A DNA stretch of 64,000 bases from Trichoplax sp. H2 (taxonomy: Eukaryota; Placozoa; Uniplacotomia; Trichoplacea), in assembly GCA_003344405.1 (NCBI GenBank), contig NOWV01000142.1:62001-126000 (forward strand), given 5' to 3'. Shown in pieces: positions 48,153 through 61,800 of the stretch; within the stretch, counting starts at the first letter, position 1; every line of letters starts with the position of its first letter. The translations under genes and the position numbers were made by a program. The notes below the pieces were generated by a model. The model made no database searches and was not told the DNA's origin. It saw nothing but the letters and a program-made list of their open reading frames with translations.

Positions 48153-50207
48153 CTACTCCGGTAACTTTTGTATAATCCATTCTTTTAAGATGTTAATTTC
48201 TTCAATTGACATATCATGTTGCAAACCTTCAAACATCTGAAACTGACAATCTATACCTAAAGATTTTAAAGTGTTAGCAACAGCTACGCCCCATTCAAAC
48301 TTGACCAATTCGTCATTATCGCCAGACATAACGATAGCGGACGGAGGTGATCTTTTATAACTGTGCAATTCCTAAAAATGACGATAGATTAATTACACTT
48401 TCTTTCAGGAACATTATGCCTTCAAAAGATACTATCAAACTATCGAAGTAATAATGAATGTGAATACAGTATTAGATAATACTATAATAACCTTAAATAC
48501 AGCCGAATCTTTTGGAACAAAGGAGGATAAGGCAAAAATACCACCTAAGCTTCTACTATAGCGATATCCAGCATGCAAAGCCATAGCACCTCCCATCGAA
48601 AAACCACCTACATAAGTAGTACATATTATATACCGTAAGCAAATGAAGCAATTTATAAGATAAAGAACAAGTAGCTAAGGGGAAGCACTTTTCAAATGAA
48701 TATTCTAATCATGCCGTATCATCAACATCGACTAGTAAAGCAATAATATGACTAGAAACAAGATTCGTATTATCTTATGAACAATCTGTTTATATAGCAC
48801 TGCCTAGAAGTAAAGCACTAACATAACTACAGGATCAAGAAGATTATTTTATCTTAATCAAAATCTATTCACCTCTATCCAATGTCGCGATATCCCTATT
48901 AGCTTATGAGCAATCTGTCTATATAGCACTGCCTAGGAGTAAAGCACTAATATATCTACAGGATCAAGATAATTACGTTATCTTAATCAGAATCTCTAAG
49001 AAAGAAAGCACTATTATAACTACTGGATTAAGATAATAGTATTATCTTATAATAATCTATTCACATCTATGCAATGTTACAATATTCCTATTATCGTGAC
49101 AACCAAAAAAGTTGTATTCACAGCAACAATATCTGAAAGTAGTTTTAGACAATAATAAACTTGATCGATCATTAAAAATTATCCTTCCTATTTAAACTTG
49201 CATTACCGGCGATTTAATGGTAGTTTTACACTAAATTATCTAGGGAGCGTTGTCTAGATTATTGTTAGCAAAGCAAATCAACTTTTAAAATTCCAAATCT
49301 AAACAAACGCTGCGATTACAGAATTCTCACCAATGATAATCCTGTGATAGGGAATACCCTGGCGCACTTCATCTTCAATCAGTTGATGAACTATAGGTTT
49401 AAAATTAAGATTTTAGATCAATGTATTAGTTTGAATTGGTCTTGAAGAATAGCTGTGTTTGTTACTAGTTAGCTTATCTGGTTATAAATACTGCACCATA
49501 ATGAGATAGGCATACGAACAAAGTTTCTACAGAATGCCATTAAAAATCAGTATGTTAACGGAAATTTTGGTAACTGTCGGTAAACTTACTTCTATCCTTC
49601 ATGACATCCACAGAATTTAACATTTCAGTGGTATTGGCATCGATGCTACGACGATCGAACCAGACATTGCTGAGTTGGCCATTTAAAGGTGTATATGGTT
49701 GTTGAGGTCTACGCGAATTGATTGTGATAACATGAAAGAGAGATACTCAATGTTTTTGTCAATCATGATTCGACTATTAATATACAAATAAGAGCTGAGC
49801 TCTTTTTATCAGCTAATACAGTACAGCAATTCACCAATTCAGGTCAATTTCAGTATCTTCCATCATAAGATCTACTGCGCTATTCTATATAACTTACAGC
49901 TGTATAATATCATACATCATTATCGCACATAAATTGATCTTGAATAGAATGAGCACAAAATCAACTTGTAGAATAGGATTTCACACGCAAAAGCAAATTA
50001 GACTTACGCATGTGGATATACTATTCGTATATGAGGAAATCGAAAGACGCCCTTGACCAAGACATTTAACCAATGACGCACACCTACAGCAGTATCCCCT
50101 GATCCATGTAAGAATATTACCGTTGCTGTATGTTTCCTACCACTACTATTAGGTACAACTAAACGTTGTAAAGGTTTGATGAGAGCTGCAGTCTTTTCTG
50201 CAGACAT
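48153..50207 (-). CDS. LYPLAL1: LYPLAL1-type acyl-protein thioesterase-like serine hydrolase, complete, 5 exons
   Basis: Exons (5' to 3') 50008-50207, 49590-49708, 49331-49390, 48492-48607, 48153-48371 join in phase to give 237 aa, the same length as human LYPLAL1. It is an alpha/beta hydrolase: oxyanion-loop motif FLHGSGDT near residue 33, nucleophile elbow GGFSMGG with Ser130, Asp185 in GDNDELVK and His217 in GLQHDMS, completing the triad. NVWFDR and SIDVM-like SVDVM segments match the LYPLAL1 branch rather than APT1/2. Family members are cytosolic esterases; LYPLAL1 prefers short acyl chains and its physiological substrate is unsettled. The start is ATG 50207, which gives a normal-length N-terminus. 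The gene runs divergently from the MINDY gene and toward lysozyme. Confidence 0.92.
48770..49095. repeat. 129-bp tandem repeat in LYPLAL1 intron 4/3 region
   Basis: CAATCTGT.TATATAGCACTGCC starts copies at 48782 and 48911. Each continues AGTAAAGCACTAA and CTACAGGATCAAGA before ATCTTAATCA. A third, shortened and diverged copy ends near 49095. The array lies within the large intron between exons 49331-49390 and 48492-48607. Confidence 0.8.
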
Positions 50208-52502
50208 TGTGACTATGGTTAAGAGATTGTCTGCCTTCTGCTCATTAACGAGTGTCTGTCTGTATCACTCGCTGCTACAGAGTATTTCCGGCCGTCCAGG
50301 TAGCCCTATCACGTAGATAGAAATTAATTAATTAATACTGTATATCCTATCATAAGCCTCTATGCTTGATTCTATGCTATATTTTAGCACGTAGTAGTGC
50401 AGGGTAACAGTTTTAGATGCAGTAGACCAGTAACGACTCTATAACCTATCTTGTTCTCCCTTCTATAATAATATGAGTAATAAGGAGATTGAAAAAGGAT
50501 GTCGGCGAGTAGTTCTTGAGTAGACCTGCACAGCAACGCTTTATTTCCCTACAATATAGTAATAAGGCCGAGGAAAGAAAGTTGCATAAAGCAACATCAG
50601 ATCTCTAGTGGTAGAATTTTGCGAGCTGTAAACTTTATCGTCTGTTGGACTATAGCTACCTCTCTGAATTGAATCATTTAAACTAAGAAAAAAAGGACAA
50701 TGACATGCTCTAGAACGTCTCCAAAAATCACTTAATTCATATTAGTTTTGAGCTCTTTCTGACAAGATTGGCAATCTATGCCAACCATATGCGACATAGG
50801 CTAAAGTCTAAGCTCGTAAAATTTACACTGATTGCAGAACCTGCAGACCCTAGCTGTAGTTGGAGTTATTTAGTTTAAGCATTTTACAGGTGCATAAATC
50901 TATTGGAGATATTATTTATTTTTTATATATGCTATGCTATATGCTAATCAATAATAACATATAATTAGGCAAAGGTTAGTTCACGCCTCAAGAGTCGGAT
51001 TATTCTTTCGTCATAATAAGTACTATGCTATTTAGTGTAGTTATAGTCACTATTGTCGTTATGTACCAGAATCGACCGATACGCCATCGTTAGTTGCTAA
51101 GGTAACACTGGCCGATTTGACGCGCATTACTACTTGCTAGAATCGATAGAAATTCTATAGTATAATCAAGATATATTGTGGATATTACGTCTATATGACT
51201 AGATGATAGGCATTAATTAATTAATGGGCTAATACCGGCCTAAACAATCAACCCATTCCATATTAGTAATAGTATTGTTATATGTAAGTCTATTGCAGCT
51301 TTCTACTACTATATATAATTGGCAAGGTAGATTGAAAGATATCAAAATTCATCTATTTTTGTAGTTATATCCGAGCTAGAACTTTTAGAATAGACCCGCC
51401 ATTACGTAGTGTAAAATTACCGTCATTATCAATATTGTTGACGAATCTCTTATAACTATTTAGAGTAGGTGATTACAATTAGTTGAGGACAATGTTTATT
51501 CTTGGCTTACTGCTGCGATAGGATTCTTACAGCTTAAATTATCAAGTATTTAAGAATGTTATTACATTAGTTTAAGCCATAATCATTCATCCTAGTAGTT
51601 TACTTTTTCTTTACTCTTTCTTCTGGTTACTTTTGTTGTATTGGCTTTTATGGCATTAAGATAATAACCGTACAGGCACAGCTGGAGGCGTTTCAAAAAG
51701 TTAAAAAATTGGTATAAAGCCTAGCAGTCACGGTAAGACATAGCGTTTTGAATATTCAACTGTGTAATTTTTTTTGTCAACCTTCAACAACCAGGCAGTC
51801 CTACAAAAATAGTCAGCAACTATATAAAATAATCACTAGATTGATGATGGATATTGATCCTTTATCTCGAAGTAGAACCCAAATCAATGTTTAGCCATCC
51901 TCAGTTGTTGAGTAACCTTATCGTCAGTATTTAATAGTTTTAGTAATATAGTATACACGAGTAAGTGATGTAGATAATTTATGATAACCTACATGACGCA
52001 AGCAAAATCTATGTAATTACAGGCGTGTTTAATAAAGAAATTTGTTCGAAATAGAATTATAGCTAAATTTAGAAGTAGAATCAACGGTAAGTTCAAGATA
52101 TGATGCCTTTAATATCATGCTGTTTTAATAATACAAACATCTAACTAATCAAAATAAAACCAAGGAGTAATGTAAAATCAATCTAAACAACTACCCTAGC
52201 TATACATTTAGTTTTTTTGATTGTTGGAGAAGTAGGATTATAATTATATAAATTGAGATTGTACACTGTTATTTTATGTTTACGTTAGCGATTTCAAGTT
52301 AGATTTGTCAAGAGCTAGCTAATCTTTAATGTAATATAACTAGTAATAGAGCTATTGCCTTTTTCTTTTTAAAATTTACAGAAGCCTAACTCAAGGACAA
52401 GCTCACCTTTAGTTAGAATTGATCATTGTGGTTAACACTTGTATGAAAAAAGTTACTTACAGAGGAACGCTTTCAACCGATATAGTACATAAAATCTAAA
52501 AT
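50208..52502. other. intergenic, no gene seen
   Basis: 2.3 kb between divergent LYPLAL1 and the candidate first exon of the MINDY gene. AT-rich, without open frames of note or obvious repeats. The two promoters must lie near the ends. Confidence 0.6.
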
Positions 52503-52588
52503 ATGACTGAAACTATACAATCCGTAGTAGCTCACGTTGATCAGCAAGCCATGCAAAAATTGGCCGATACGCTTGAAATAGAGGCCAA
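52503..52588 (+). CDS. candidate first coding exon of the MINDY-family gene
   Basis: ATG 52503 opens a frame reading MTETIQSVVAHVDQQAMQKL... that ends at a strong donor (GCCAA|GTAAGT, phase 2). It looks coding, but its phase does not fit the next confident exon (54727, phase 0), so at least one exon in 52589-54726 is missing from my model. A possible link is a short exon near 53690 (after CAG), which I cannot confirm. It might instead belong to a separate small gene. Confidence 0.4.
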
Positions 52589-54726
52589 GTAAGTTTCACT
52601 CAATCTAGCGTTAAAAATTTATCCATAATGGCATCTCTGTTAAACGACACAATAATCATTTTGACTGCCAATTGACAATATTCGACATACATAATAAGCA
52701 ATTATGTCGATTTTTAACAAATAACAAACGAGATATCAGTAAATATTATATATATTGTTCACATTTGATTTAGTACATGAAATTAAAACATAACGAGATT
52801 CTTATAAATGTCAAGTTAATATCTACGTTTGTAATTGGTTATGGTCCCTCCCTTTCAATATTAGCCTAAATCTAGCTTCAAATATCAAAATCTAACACTC
52901 ATGTTTTCACATCCTGGCTAGTTGTTCGCTATAGCTAGTCACCTTAATCCTATTATCGAATTATAAAAGTAGAGCAGATTGACATCTATTTTATTTTAAA
53001 ATTGGGGCAAAATAGTTCATGATTTTGTCCTTCTTCATCATCTTTAAGCGAACAATATAACATATCACTTTTTACGAGTACCGACACTGGCTACTTTTTT
53101 TATCATCAGTATTATTTTATTAAAGGCTTTTAGTTAGAAATTTTTTGTAAAGATTTATCTAGTACAGTTATCTAGTAAAGCTCTCTCAACAACAAATTCA
53201 CTTTTCTCGTATCTTACAATAAACTTACGTTATACGTAAACAATCGAGAAGCTAAAGAATATCAACGCACAATAACCCAATTTTGTAGTTAATAGTAAAT
53301 TAAAAAATCGTATGAACCTATTACGAAAATTGGGCAAATTCTGGTATCAGTGCTTTCACTTGATCAAAAATAGCAGAAGTGGCTTACTTAAAAATATTGA
53401 CTGGAGCTAAATTTTATTATATTGCTAGAAGAAACGGATAAAAGATAGGATATTAGCTAGTGTCTTAATTTGATCAGAAAATAATAGAAAGACTTTAGTC
53501 ATGAAACAACATTCAATGCATTATAATTAAATCGCTTTCTGTAACTATGAGTAAAGGTTGGATTATTTACTAATGTCTTAGCATGGTAAGAAATCAAGGA
53601 GAGTATTTAATCATAAATAGTATTAACTGTAGTTAAATTATATCTTGTCGCTGCAACTAATAGATTACACAGTCAATTCCTTAGCAGGGCTAGAAAAATC
53701 ATGGAAAGAGTGCAAAGACAAATATTAATTTCATTCTATACTACCTGAGACTATATATTATTCTATTATTATAACGACAGAAAATCTGCTTTAGCGCTTT
53801 AAAAATTAAAATTACAGAAATAACTTAGACTTGATAATAATGATTACATGATCGTGCCAAAAAAAACAGAAGAATTTTATAGTCAGAATAGTAGCCTACT
53901 AATTAAGATTGATAAAATTTTAGAATAATAGGCACATGATTTTAAATTACAATATATGCTGGTCTATCGTTAAACGCTACAATTTAACTAATGAAGATGT
54001 AGCTGATAATAATATCCATTGGTTGCAATCCTTCTGCCGCTTAAATAAGGATATTATCATCATTTCATTATACAGCATAGACTACGTCAGCTTATAAGAA
54101 CTCAACTACATTCTATGCATTTATAATTACTTCTAAATAGACTCGATCGATCGATCTACTGTATATCACGATGATGTCAGATTAAATGTGCAGTTTGCAA
54201 AATCATTTAGTCCATTGAAATTATTCCTTACCTAATGATGTACTGTACGCTAGATTAATACGACTTATAAGAATTCAGTTTAATTCTATACAACAGAAAT
54301 TCAATTCTGAAGAGACTATAACTGACCACTTAAATGCTAATTTCCAAACCGACCATAGACTAACTGATTCTTCCTGCACGTACATTCAGCACAATGCTGC
54401 CATAATGCGAATCAATCAATTTATTTTCGCCTATATATATGAAATTTACTAACGGCAGTTTAGCCTATAGCACGAGAGTATTAGATTGAAAAATAGTAGC
54501 CCAGTATAACAATTTCACTTTAAAGTTCTGACCGAAATCAGGTATATTTTATAAATAATTAAGCTAATAACTAATCTATTTCCTTTATTACATCTATATA
54601 ACTATCAAGAAAAAAAGCTCAAAAGGTAATTGAAATGTGTCATCCATTACTCTGAAAATTAAAATAAATTGTTAATTAATCCTACGATTTGTCAACAAAG
54701 CTAAAATAAAAAATTTTAATCCGTAG

Positions 54727-57700
54727 ACGGCCATCTTATCTCTAGATGAAAGAGTAAAATTAAAGTTAAAAGAACGAGGTAAAGTCTTACTGTATTTTTT
54801 ATATTATATCGGAAGCAAGAAAAAGAAGGCATTCGGGTTATTATTCTCATTTATCTCATGTCTGTATCATAAATATTATTGATTTCTATGCTGCTATTTT
54901 AGCTCGAATTGAAGCTTCCGCCCGATTTTCTGCATCTTATCAAAAATATAAAACTATTAGTCTAACGGATTCACTGGTATGATTAAATTTAGAAGGACTA
55001 CATCTTAGCTCATTTATATAAAATTACTTTATGTATTCATTGTTATCCCATATTAATTATCGACATAGCTCCATTAAATTGATGTAGTACCTACTCGTAC
55101 TGTCTCATTATTGAATGATGATTAATTTATAATATAATATTCATCCCCGATTATTGTTAAATTAAACTGTCTTTATAGATTTCATACTAAAAATTAATCA
55201 TTTTAACAGTAACTCACTTATAAATTTCAATTGAAGCGCTCAATTTAAAGTTTTAATTCATCTTTCAGTTACACATATACGCTATATTACGTTATTCGAT
55301 AAATTAATCATAGAGCATAACCTGCTTTATATTTAGCATTGAAACTTGATTTCTTCTCCTTCGATCACATGCGACGACCTGCGATGTAATAAATTGTAAA
55401 TTTATGATGATTAGAGACGATTTACATAAAAAAAAATATCGCTAACTTCCGTGAATACACCTACATATTGATAGAGCATGAATTGGTCTACATATTATTA
55501 TGCAAGCAAATACTATACTATATTGTAAATTGGTTAAACTATATTATCTGCAACTTTTGCATGGATTTACACTGCTACAAGATATTATATGTTAAATTTT
55601 ATCTTAATATCATTCATCAGGCTCTAAGAAAGATCCTTTTCGGTCAGTTAATGGTACCGAAAGAAATTGACTGGTGTCGAGAAAGTTTTATCTTTCATAT
55701 ACATAATTATGGATTACCTTTTGGGCTTAAAATTCATAAGGTATACTACTGATACAGGTTGTCTATTATGTCAGCTCATCCGATTAAGAAACTGAAATAA
55801 TTATCATATTTACTAATTTTATTTAATAACAGAATGGACCATGCGGTGTTATTGCTGTCGTACAAGCATTCGTACTAAGACATTTAATATTTGATGAAGA
55901 CGATGAAAACAACTATAAACGGTAGAGAATGAAGCCCAGTTTTCTTCTGATTGGGCTTTTCATTTATACTGTAGCATCATCATGTATTTCGAATTTAATG
56001 TTTTAAATGCCTACCATGGCCTAACAGATTGAAAGCAGTCAATGAAAGGGAACGACAAAATGCATTAGCGCTAGCTTTGGCTGATATACTGTGGATTGCC
56101 GGTGAAGAAAGTAAAACTGCAATCGTTTTATTACCGCCAGATGATGATCGTTCAAAACCCATAGGAGCATCTCAAGTTAGGCTGAATGACATGACCGAAG
56201 ATGTAAGTTATTCAGTTCTCGAATTTGTCAGTTTTTAGCTAAAGATCGTAAGCTATATTTAGCTAGCTAAAAGATTTGTACACTGCCGATACAGCTTCTC
56301 ATAATGCCGTAATACAATAGTCATTGGAGCCTAGTGAAGTGTCTCTTTTATATGCGTATAGCGGCATAGCAATATAGTTATGAAATATCCCAGTTATCAT
56401 GCTTAGGTACTGAAGGCAGTTGACAACGAATCAAGCTGCTGATTCATTACTTAGTCACCGCGGACTACCTACTACAATAAATTACAGCAAATAACTATTG
56501 CCACTTTTAGATTCTATCCACATCCAGAAATAATACACTGTTAATTATAATTAACTAGGTCGCAAATTTAACAATTTGTAAAGTATTACTCTCCTTGATA
56601 TTTATTGCATCTTGTACTGTGTAGTAATTTTTTTACTATACGCGTATACACAATGCTTTTAACTGCTATTGCAAACTAATTCAGTTCATTCCATTAATTA
56701 GGGAATTCTGTATCAATTTAATGCATTTAATGATCTTCGAGACTTTATCAAGAAGAAATTACCTATTGTAAGGCTGTTTACAGACTTTGATCAAGACTAT
56801 CTACTTGTCCTTTTAATAACCCCTATAATTTTACTACTACGAATCTGTTTTTATCAGTTTCAACATGAATTTGGATATGGTGTCGCATTTTTTCTTTATT
56901 CTGTTATCCTATCCAGAGGGATTGAAAAGTAAATATAATTCAAACTGAAAAACTAATCATTTCAGTCATGCTGGTAAACAAAAAAAAAGCTGTAGTAGTA
57001 TAGTTTAATCGATCTATTTTGTTATGATAGCATACGAAATGATATGGATGATCCAGAGAAGATCTTACTGACTGAGAATGAAAGATGCTCGCAAGAATTA
57101 ATCAACTTGCTACTAGTGGGCAAAGCTGTCTCTTATGTTTTTAATGGCATTTTGGATTACGATTACAAGTTACGAAAGCCTCTGGTTTGTATACCCTTAA
57201 TAATTAATTGATAAGTAATATTATAATCAATATAGTATTATTATCTTCATTGTGTAAATCACTAAGTTATGGAAATAGATTTAAGCTCATTGCTTGTTAA
57301 GTGCGTAAAAGTCATTTTTGATTCGTACGAATAGCAACAACCCCTTTTTGGCATTGACAAACGTGGAGTAGTAGGCCTACTCACGCTGATGGAACATGTC
57401 GCTGAAGGCAACTATACGGTATAAATATTTATGTCTAATAGAGTGATTGAAAACCTGAACGGCTTTTGATATTACCAGTTATGAAACTTCTAAAGAATTG
57501 CAGATACTCACGTTGTATAATTTACTTGCCTATGACATGCAATCAGTATTTGCAGTAATACAGACTGATTTTAGCTTTCCCCAACATAACTCTAATTGTA
57601 TCATGAAAAATTCTAGGTTGGCAGTAAGCTTAAAACACCAAAATATCCCATATGGGTTGTAAATATCGAACTCAGCTTTGCTGTTATCTTTTCTTGTAAA

Positions 57701-58283
57701 AGAGATTTGTTAAACGATTGGTAATAGAAACATAAATTAGAATTTATATAAATCTACTTGCTATCTAGATCTACTAATAATAGTAGGTAAATTATTGGTT
57801 GTAAAAAACGCTACTTATCACGGTTAAATTTTTTATGACATAGGAAAGCGGAAAGGCAATTTCATTTATGGTACTATACTGGATTAGTAAGTCAGACGGA
57901 GCTTCAACGGATTCATATCGGTAAGAAACGATCACGAACCGATAGCTAACATTCTATAGTAGTTACGATTATCATGACTATTTTCGTCAACTGTACGAGT
58001 TTTACTTGAATACACTATTATCCCATACAGTGGTATAGCATTATCCAATAATTTATGATCATCTAATTTCATGTAGACACCTTGCAAACCTATATGCCCA
58101 AAAATAAGGATAATGTCGAACCTCTTATTAATCATTGCTTACGTACGAAGTAAGTAGAAAATTGTCTGACAAAAATGATTATCTTTTTTCTCAACTCGCT
58201 TATACTGAATACTGCCAATCATAATTTTAAATTCTAGATGGAGTGGTGTTAAAATTAGTAGTCATAGCTCAATCTCGAAATAG
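54727..58283 (+). CDS. MINDY-4/4B family (FAM188B-type) deubiquitinase relative, likely inactive
   Basis: Exons 54727-54778, 54903-54976, 55621-55740, 55833-55921, 56028-56202, 56702-56767, 56858-56928, 57031-57184, 57335-57418, 57617-57720, 57844-57920, 58077-58149, 58238-58283 join in phase for 394 residues plus stop; the N-terminus is open. MINDY enzymes trim Lys48-linked ubiquitin chains. Catalytic-Cys motif NGPCGVIAVVQAF is present, as are the family blocks ALALALADILW, GVAFFLYSVILSRG, CSQELINLLLVGKAVS.VFNG, LKTPKYPIWVV and LRTKW. The segment that should carry the catalytic His (ESHFS-type in MINDY-4) reads NIELSFAVIFS, with Ser in place of His. As I recall, human MINDY-4B also lacks a working active site and has a similar NI....FS segment, so this is probably the 4B branch. 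A pseudoenzyme role in ubiquitin binding is an inference. Confidence 0.82.
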
Positions 58284-58836
58284 CTATTTGCCTATTGGAG
58301 TACAAAGAAATAAGAATCGACTACGGATCTGTCAACAATTAACAATCTTTTAATTATGCCAATCTTAGCTTTAAGCATGGATCTACCGTGATATAAAGAA
58401 TGTTAAATAATAATATACAGTACTACAAAGTAATAAATGGCTTCATAACAGATTTAAAAATGATTTGGTCTCCTGGATTTCATAGTCAGAGAAGATTGTA
58501 TAAGAGAAGGCATCACAATACAAAGAATACATGTATATCACTTGTATATCGCAACACCTTCATAGTTATGTTTTAGTTCAGATGATATACGACCATTCAT
58601 ACAATTTTCAATTAACACTTAAACCAATTTTGAGAATATATGCGAAAATAAACTATTCAAAGAAATTACCGTAAGCTGCAGTAGTTAAAATAGAGTGCCT
58701 TTTTCGTATCTGCAGGTATGGATCAAATCTGTAAAAAAACGATCGATTAAATAATATCATTCAAATTTGTCTCTAGTACCGTATCATTTGGCACAAAATT
58801 GTAACTGCTTGCCAGTCTAGATTTTAAAGCCTACTT
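58284..58836. other. convergent spacer between MINDY gene and MCCC1
   Basis: 553 bp between the two stop codons, AT-rich, with no open frame or repeat of note. Both 3' UTRs must lie here and may overlap. On the minus strand AATAAA overlaps the MCCC1 stop codon (58836-58841). Confidence 0.6.
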
Positions 58837-61800
58837 TTATTCATTGTCTTCAGATTCTTCGAAAATAATCAGTGATTGATCTTTCTCCACTGAATCACCC
58901 TCCTGGAACAACACTGTCTTTACGGTTGCCGATCTAGGCGACACTATTTTGTGCTATACGTCAAAAAATTTAGAAAATTTTAGGAATGTAGCGATAAAGC
59001 AATGAGTTACTTGTTATTAGGTAACAGAAGAAAGAACACCAAATTACTTCTAACTTAATAAATTTCTATGAGAGATAGTAGTGTGCTATTCTTTAATAAC
59101 CAAATAGTTCATATTACACTTACTTCCATTTTCATGGCCTCAATGAGCATTAAGACGTCGCCTGCCTCGACCTTCTGGCCATTTTCTACCAAGACCTGGC
59201 AATTGTAACAGAAAGATCAGTTTTAATATTTTTACTCATGACAAAATAAAATAAATTATAATAACCTTAATGATGGCGCCGGTCATAGGTGCAACAGTCC
59301 CAGCACCAGTAATTGCACTATCTTGTTGCATTGTCACAAATTTAGGTAGCGGAACTTGAACTTTAAACGAGTCATCCTGAAAAGGTGAAATATAATGCTG
59401 AATTTAAGAGATTAAAGCCTGCTGCATAACCATTCATTCGTAAATTACATACAGCAGTAAAAATGTGAAGGCAGTCGTTATAGCGCACTACGCTAGCAGT
59501 ATGCTTCACTCCATTGACGACCGCATTTATGAAAATAGTATCGTCGTCTTCGGCATCAAATATCTTGCCGGCTACTTCCATTTCTAACGTGTCAGAAAGC
59601 TAAGAAAACGGTTTTACTAAGTTCAATATGCATAAACCAATTTAGAGTAAGAGTTATTTTCGTATTTACTAAAAGCTACATTACCTTAATAGAATAGCTG
59701 CCATCACGGTTATAGGTAACTAAAAAGTTCATCTCTGAATATGAAATTTTAGAGCATAATTAGCCAATATTGAAGCACGATACAGTACCTAGTAAAACTG
59801 TAAACATATTTATACCGCTTTCACCATCCATTAACGTAACCGATTTTGAATAAAGGGTATTGAATCTGAGTCCAGACGTTGAATTCCAAGGAGAATATAG
59901 GTCTTCTACAATAAAGATGGAATAGTACATAGCATGTTAATTTCCATTTCTGATAAATACATTGTGATATAACGTGAGTAAACTACGTACGTGAAATGAA
60001 CATATCCCTTAATAAGCCGTCCTTCTGTTCGAATAATAATAAACTCAAACAAGCCAAAGCCGACTGATCGCACGAAAGTACCGACTTGGTAGACTCAAAG
60101 AGCGAATTTTCATGCTCCTAAATTACAGCATAGATAACCATTTCAGATCGATACTTTATTCGATATTTTGCATAATTATAATTACTTGAATAAAGCCAGT
60201 ATGAACATTTCCAGCAATAAATTCGGGATGGCTAGCCAAATCAGTTAGGAATCTTAGATTCGTATTTAATCCAACCACCTAGGTTAATTACGCGTATAGA
60301 ACTGCCGATTATTCTCTTATCGATACTTATTATTTTAATGGTATGCTATTCTTAAGCTATTCATTCCTTAACCAGCTTGCACACATACATGACACTCATT
60401 AAGAGAATAGACTAGTTTTCGTAAAGCCGATTCACGATCTTCTCCCCAAACAATCAACTTGGCAATCATAGGGTCATAGTGCACTGAAACATTATCACCT
60501 GTAAAAAAATAATCAGCGTTGCTATCAGAAAGTGTGGTGCCAGTATGGTATCACCGCCATTTATAATATACTGTATACTCCCTAGGTAATGACACTAGCT
60601 TACTACAGTACATGCTTATGTGAGTGCATTTGATATATTTATTTACCTTGAGTGACACCTGTGTCAATCCTTACAGAATCTGAATTAAGAGGAAACTTGA
60701 GATGCCTTAATGGTCCAGCTCCTGGTAGAAAATTGCTAAAGTAACGATAGAATAACTATTACGGCATAACCCAGTCTTTTAGACACGGTAACTTAAAACG
60801 ACGTTCAACTTCTCAATACAAATCTGATAAAAATCTTACTTATTAGGATCTTCTGCATAAATTCTTGCTTCGGCTGCATGTCCATATGGCTCAATGTCTC
60901 CTTGGAGTAAGGGAAGTTCTTTACCGGAAGCTACCTAATGTTTATCATCGAAGCGTCAGATATGAAGGATAATTGAATAACTATTTAGGCAACATTAGAT
61001 TTCGAATAGTTAACATTAGGTTATCTTAGCTTTTACCTGCAGCTGCCATTCTACTAGATCAGTGTTCGTAACCAATTCTGTAACGGGATGTTCAACCTAC
61101 ATAATATCAAATTAGAAAACGTTGTACTAAAAAGTATCCAGATCAATGGAAAATCCATTTTACTATTCTATCCACTATAACGCACTGGTATTTATTGTCT
61201 ACGTAAGCAAAAAATTAATTTTACCTGCAACCTGGTGTTCATTTCCATAAAAAAAAATTTCTTATGTTTATCCATGATGAATTCTACCGTACCTAGAATT
61301 TTTACACTCAATGTCAAATTGTTTCAAGTACTTTTTAAGCCTAAATATAACATTGAAATCTTGACCTTTACCTGCACCGACATAATTTACAGCCTTTGCC
61401 GCTCTCACTGCAGCTGCTCCAATTTCATGCCTAATACTTTCTGACAATCCCGGCTGTATAATAGGTAATTTGAGATAAGTCATGTTACGTATGCACTGAA
61501 TAAGTAATAAACAGTCGTGAAATAGGAAGTATTAACTGTAAATACTAACGGCTGGTGCTTCTTCAATAATTTTTTGGTGTCTTCGTTGAACACTGCAATC
61601 CCTTTCACTCAAGTAGACTGCGTTCCCATGTTGATCGGCAAACACTTGCACCTCGACATGTCTATTAATTGCATAATAAATTCGTTTTAATTAAGACAAT
61701 TGTAACACCGTTTACTTTACTATTTCTCTTCTATCTTAGCTCACCGTGGCTCTTCAATATATTTTTCAACAATCATCTTATCGTCATTAAAAGACTTTAG

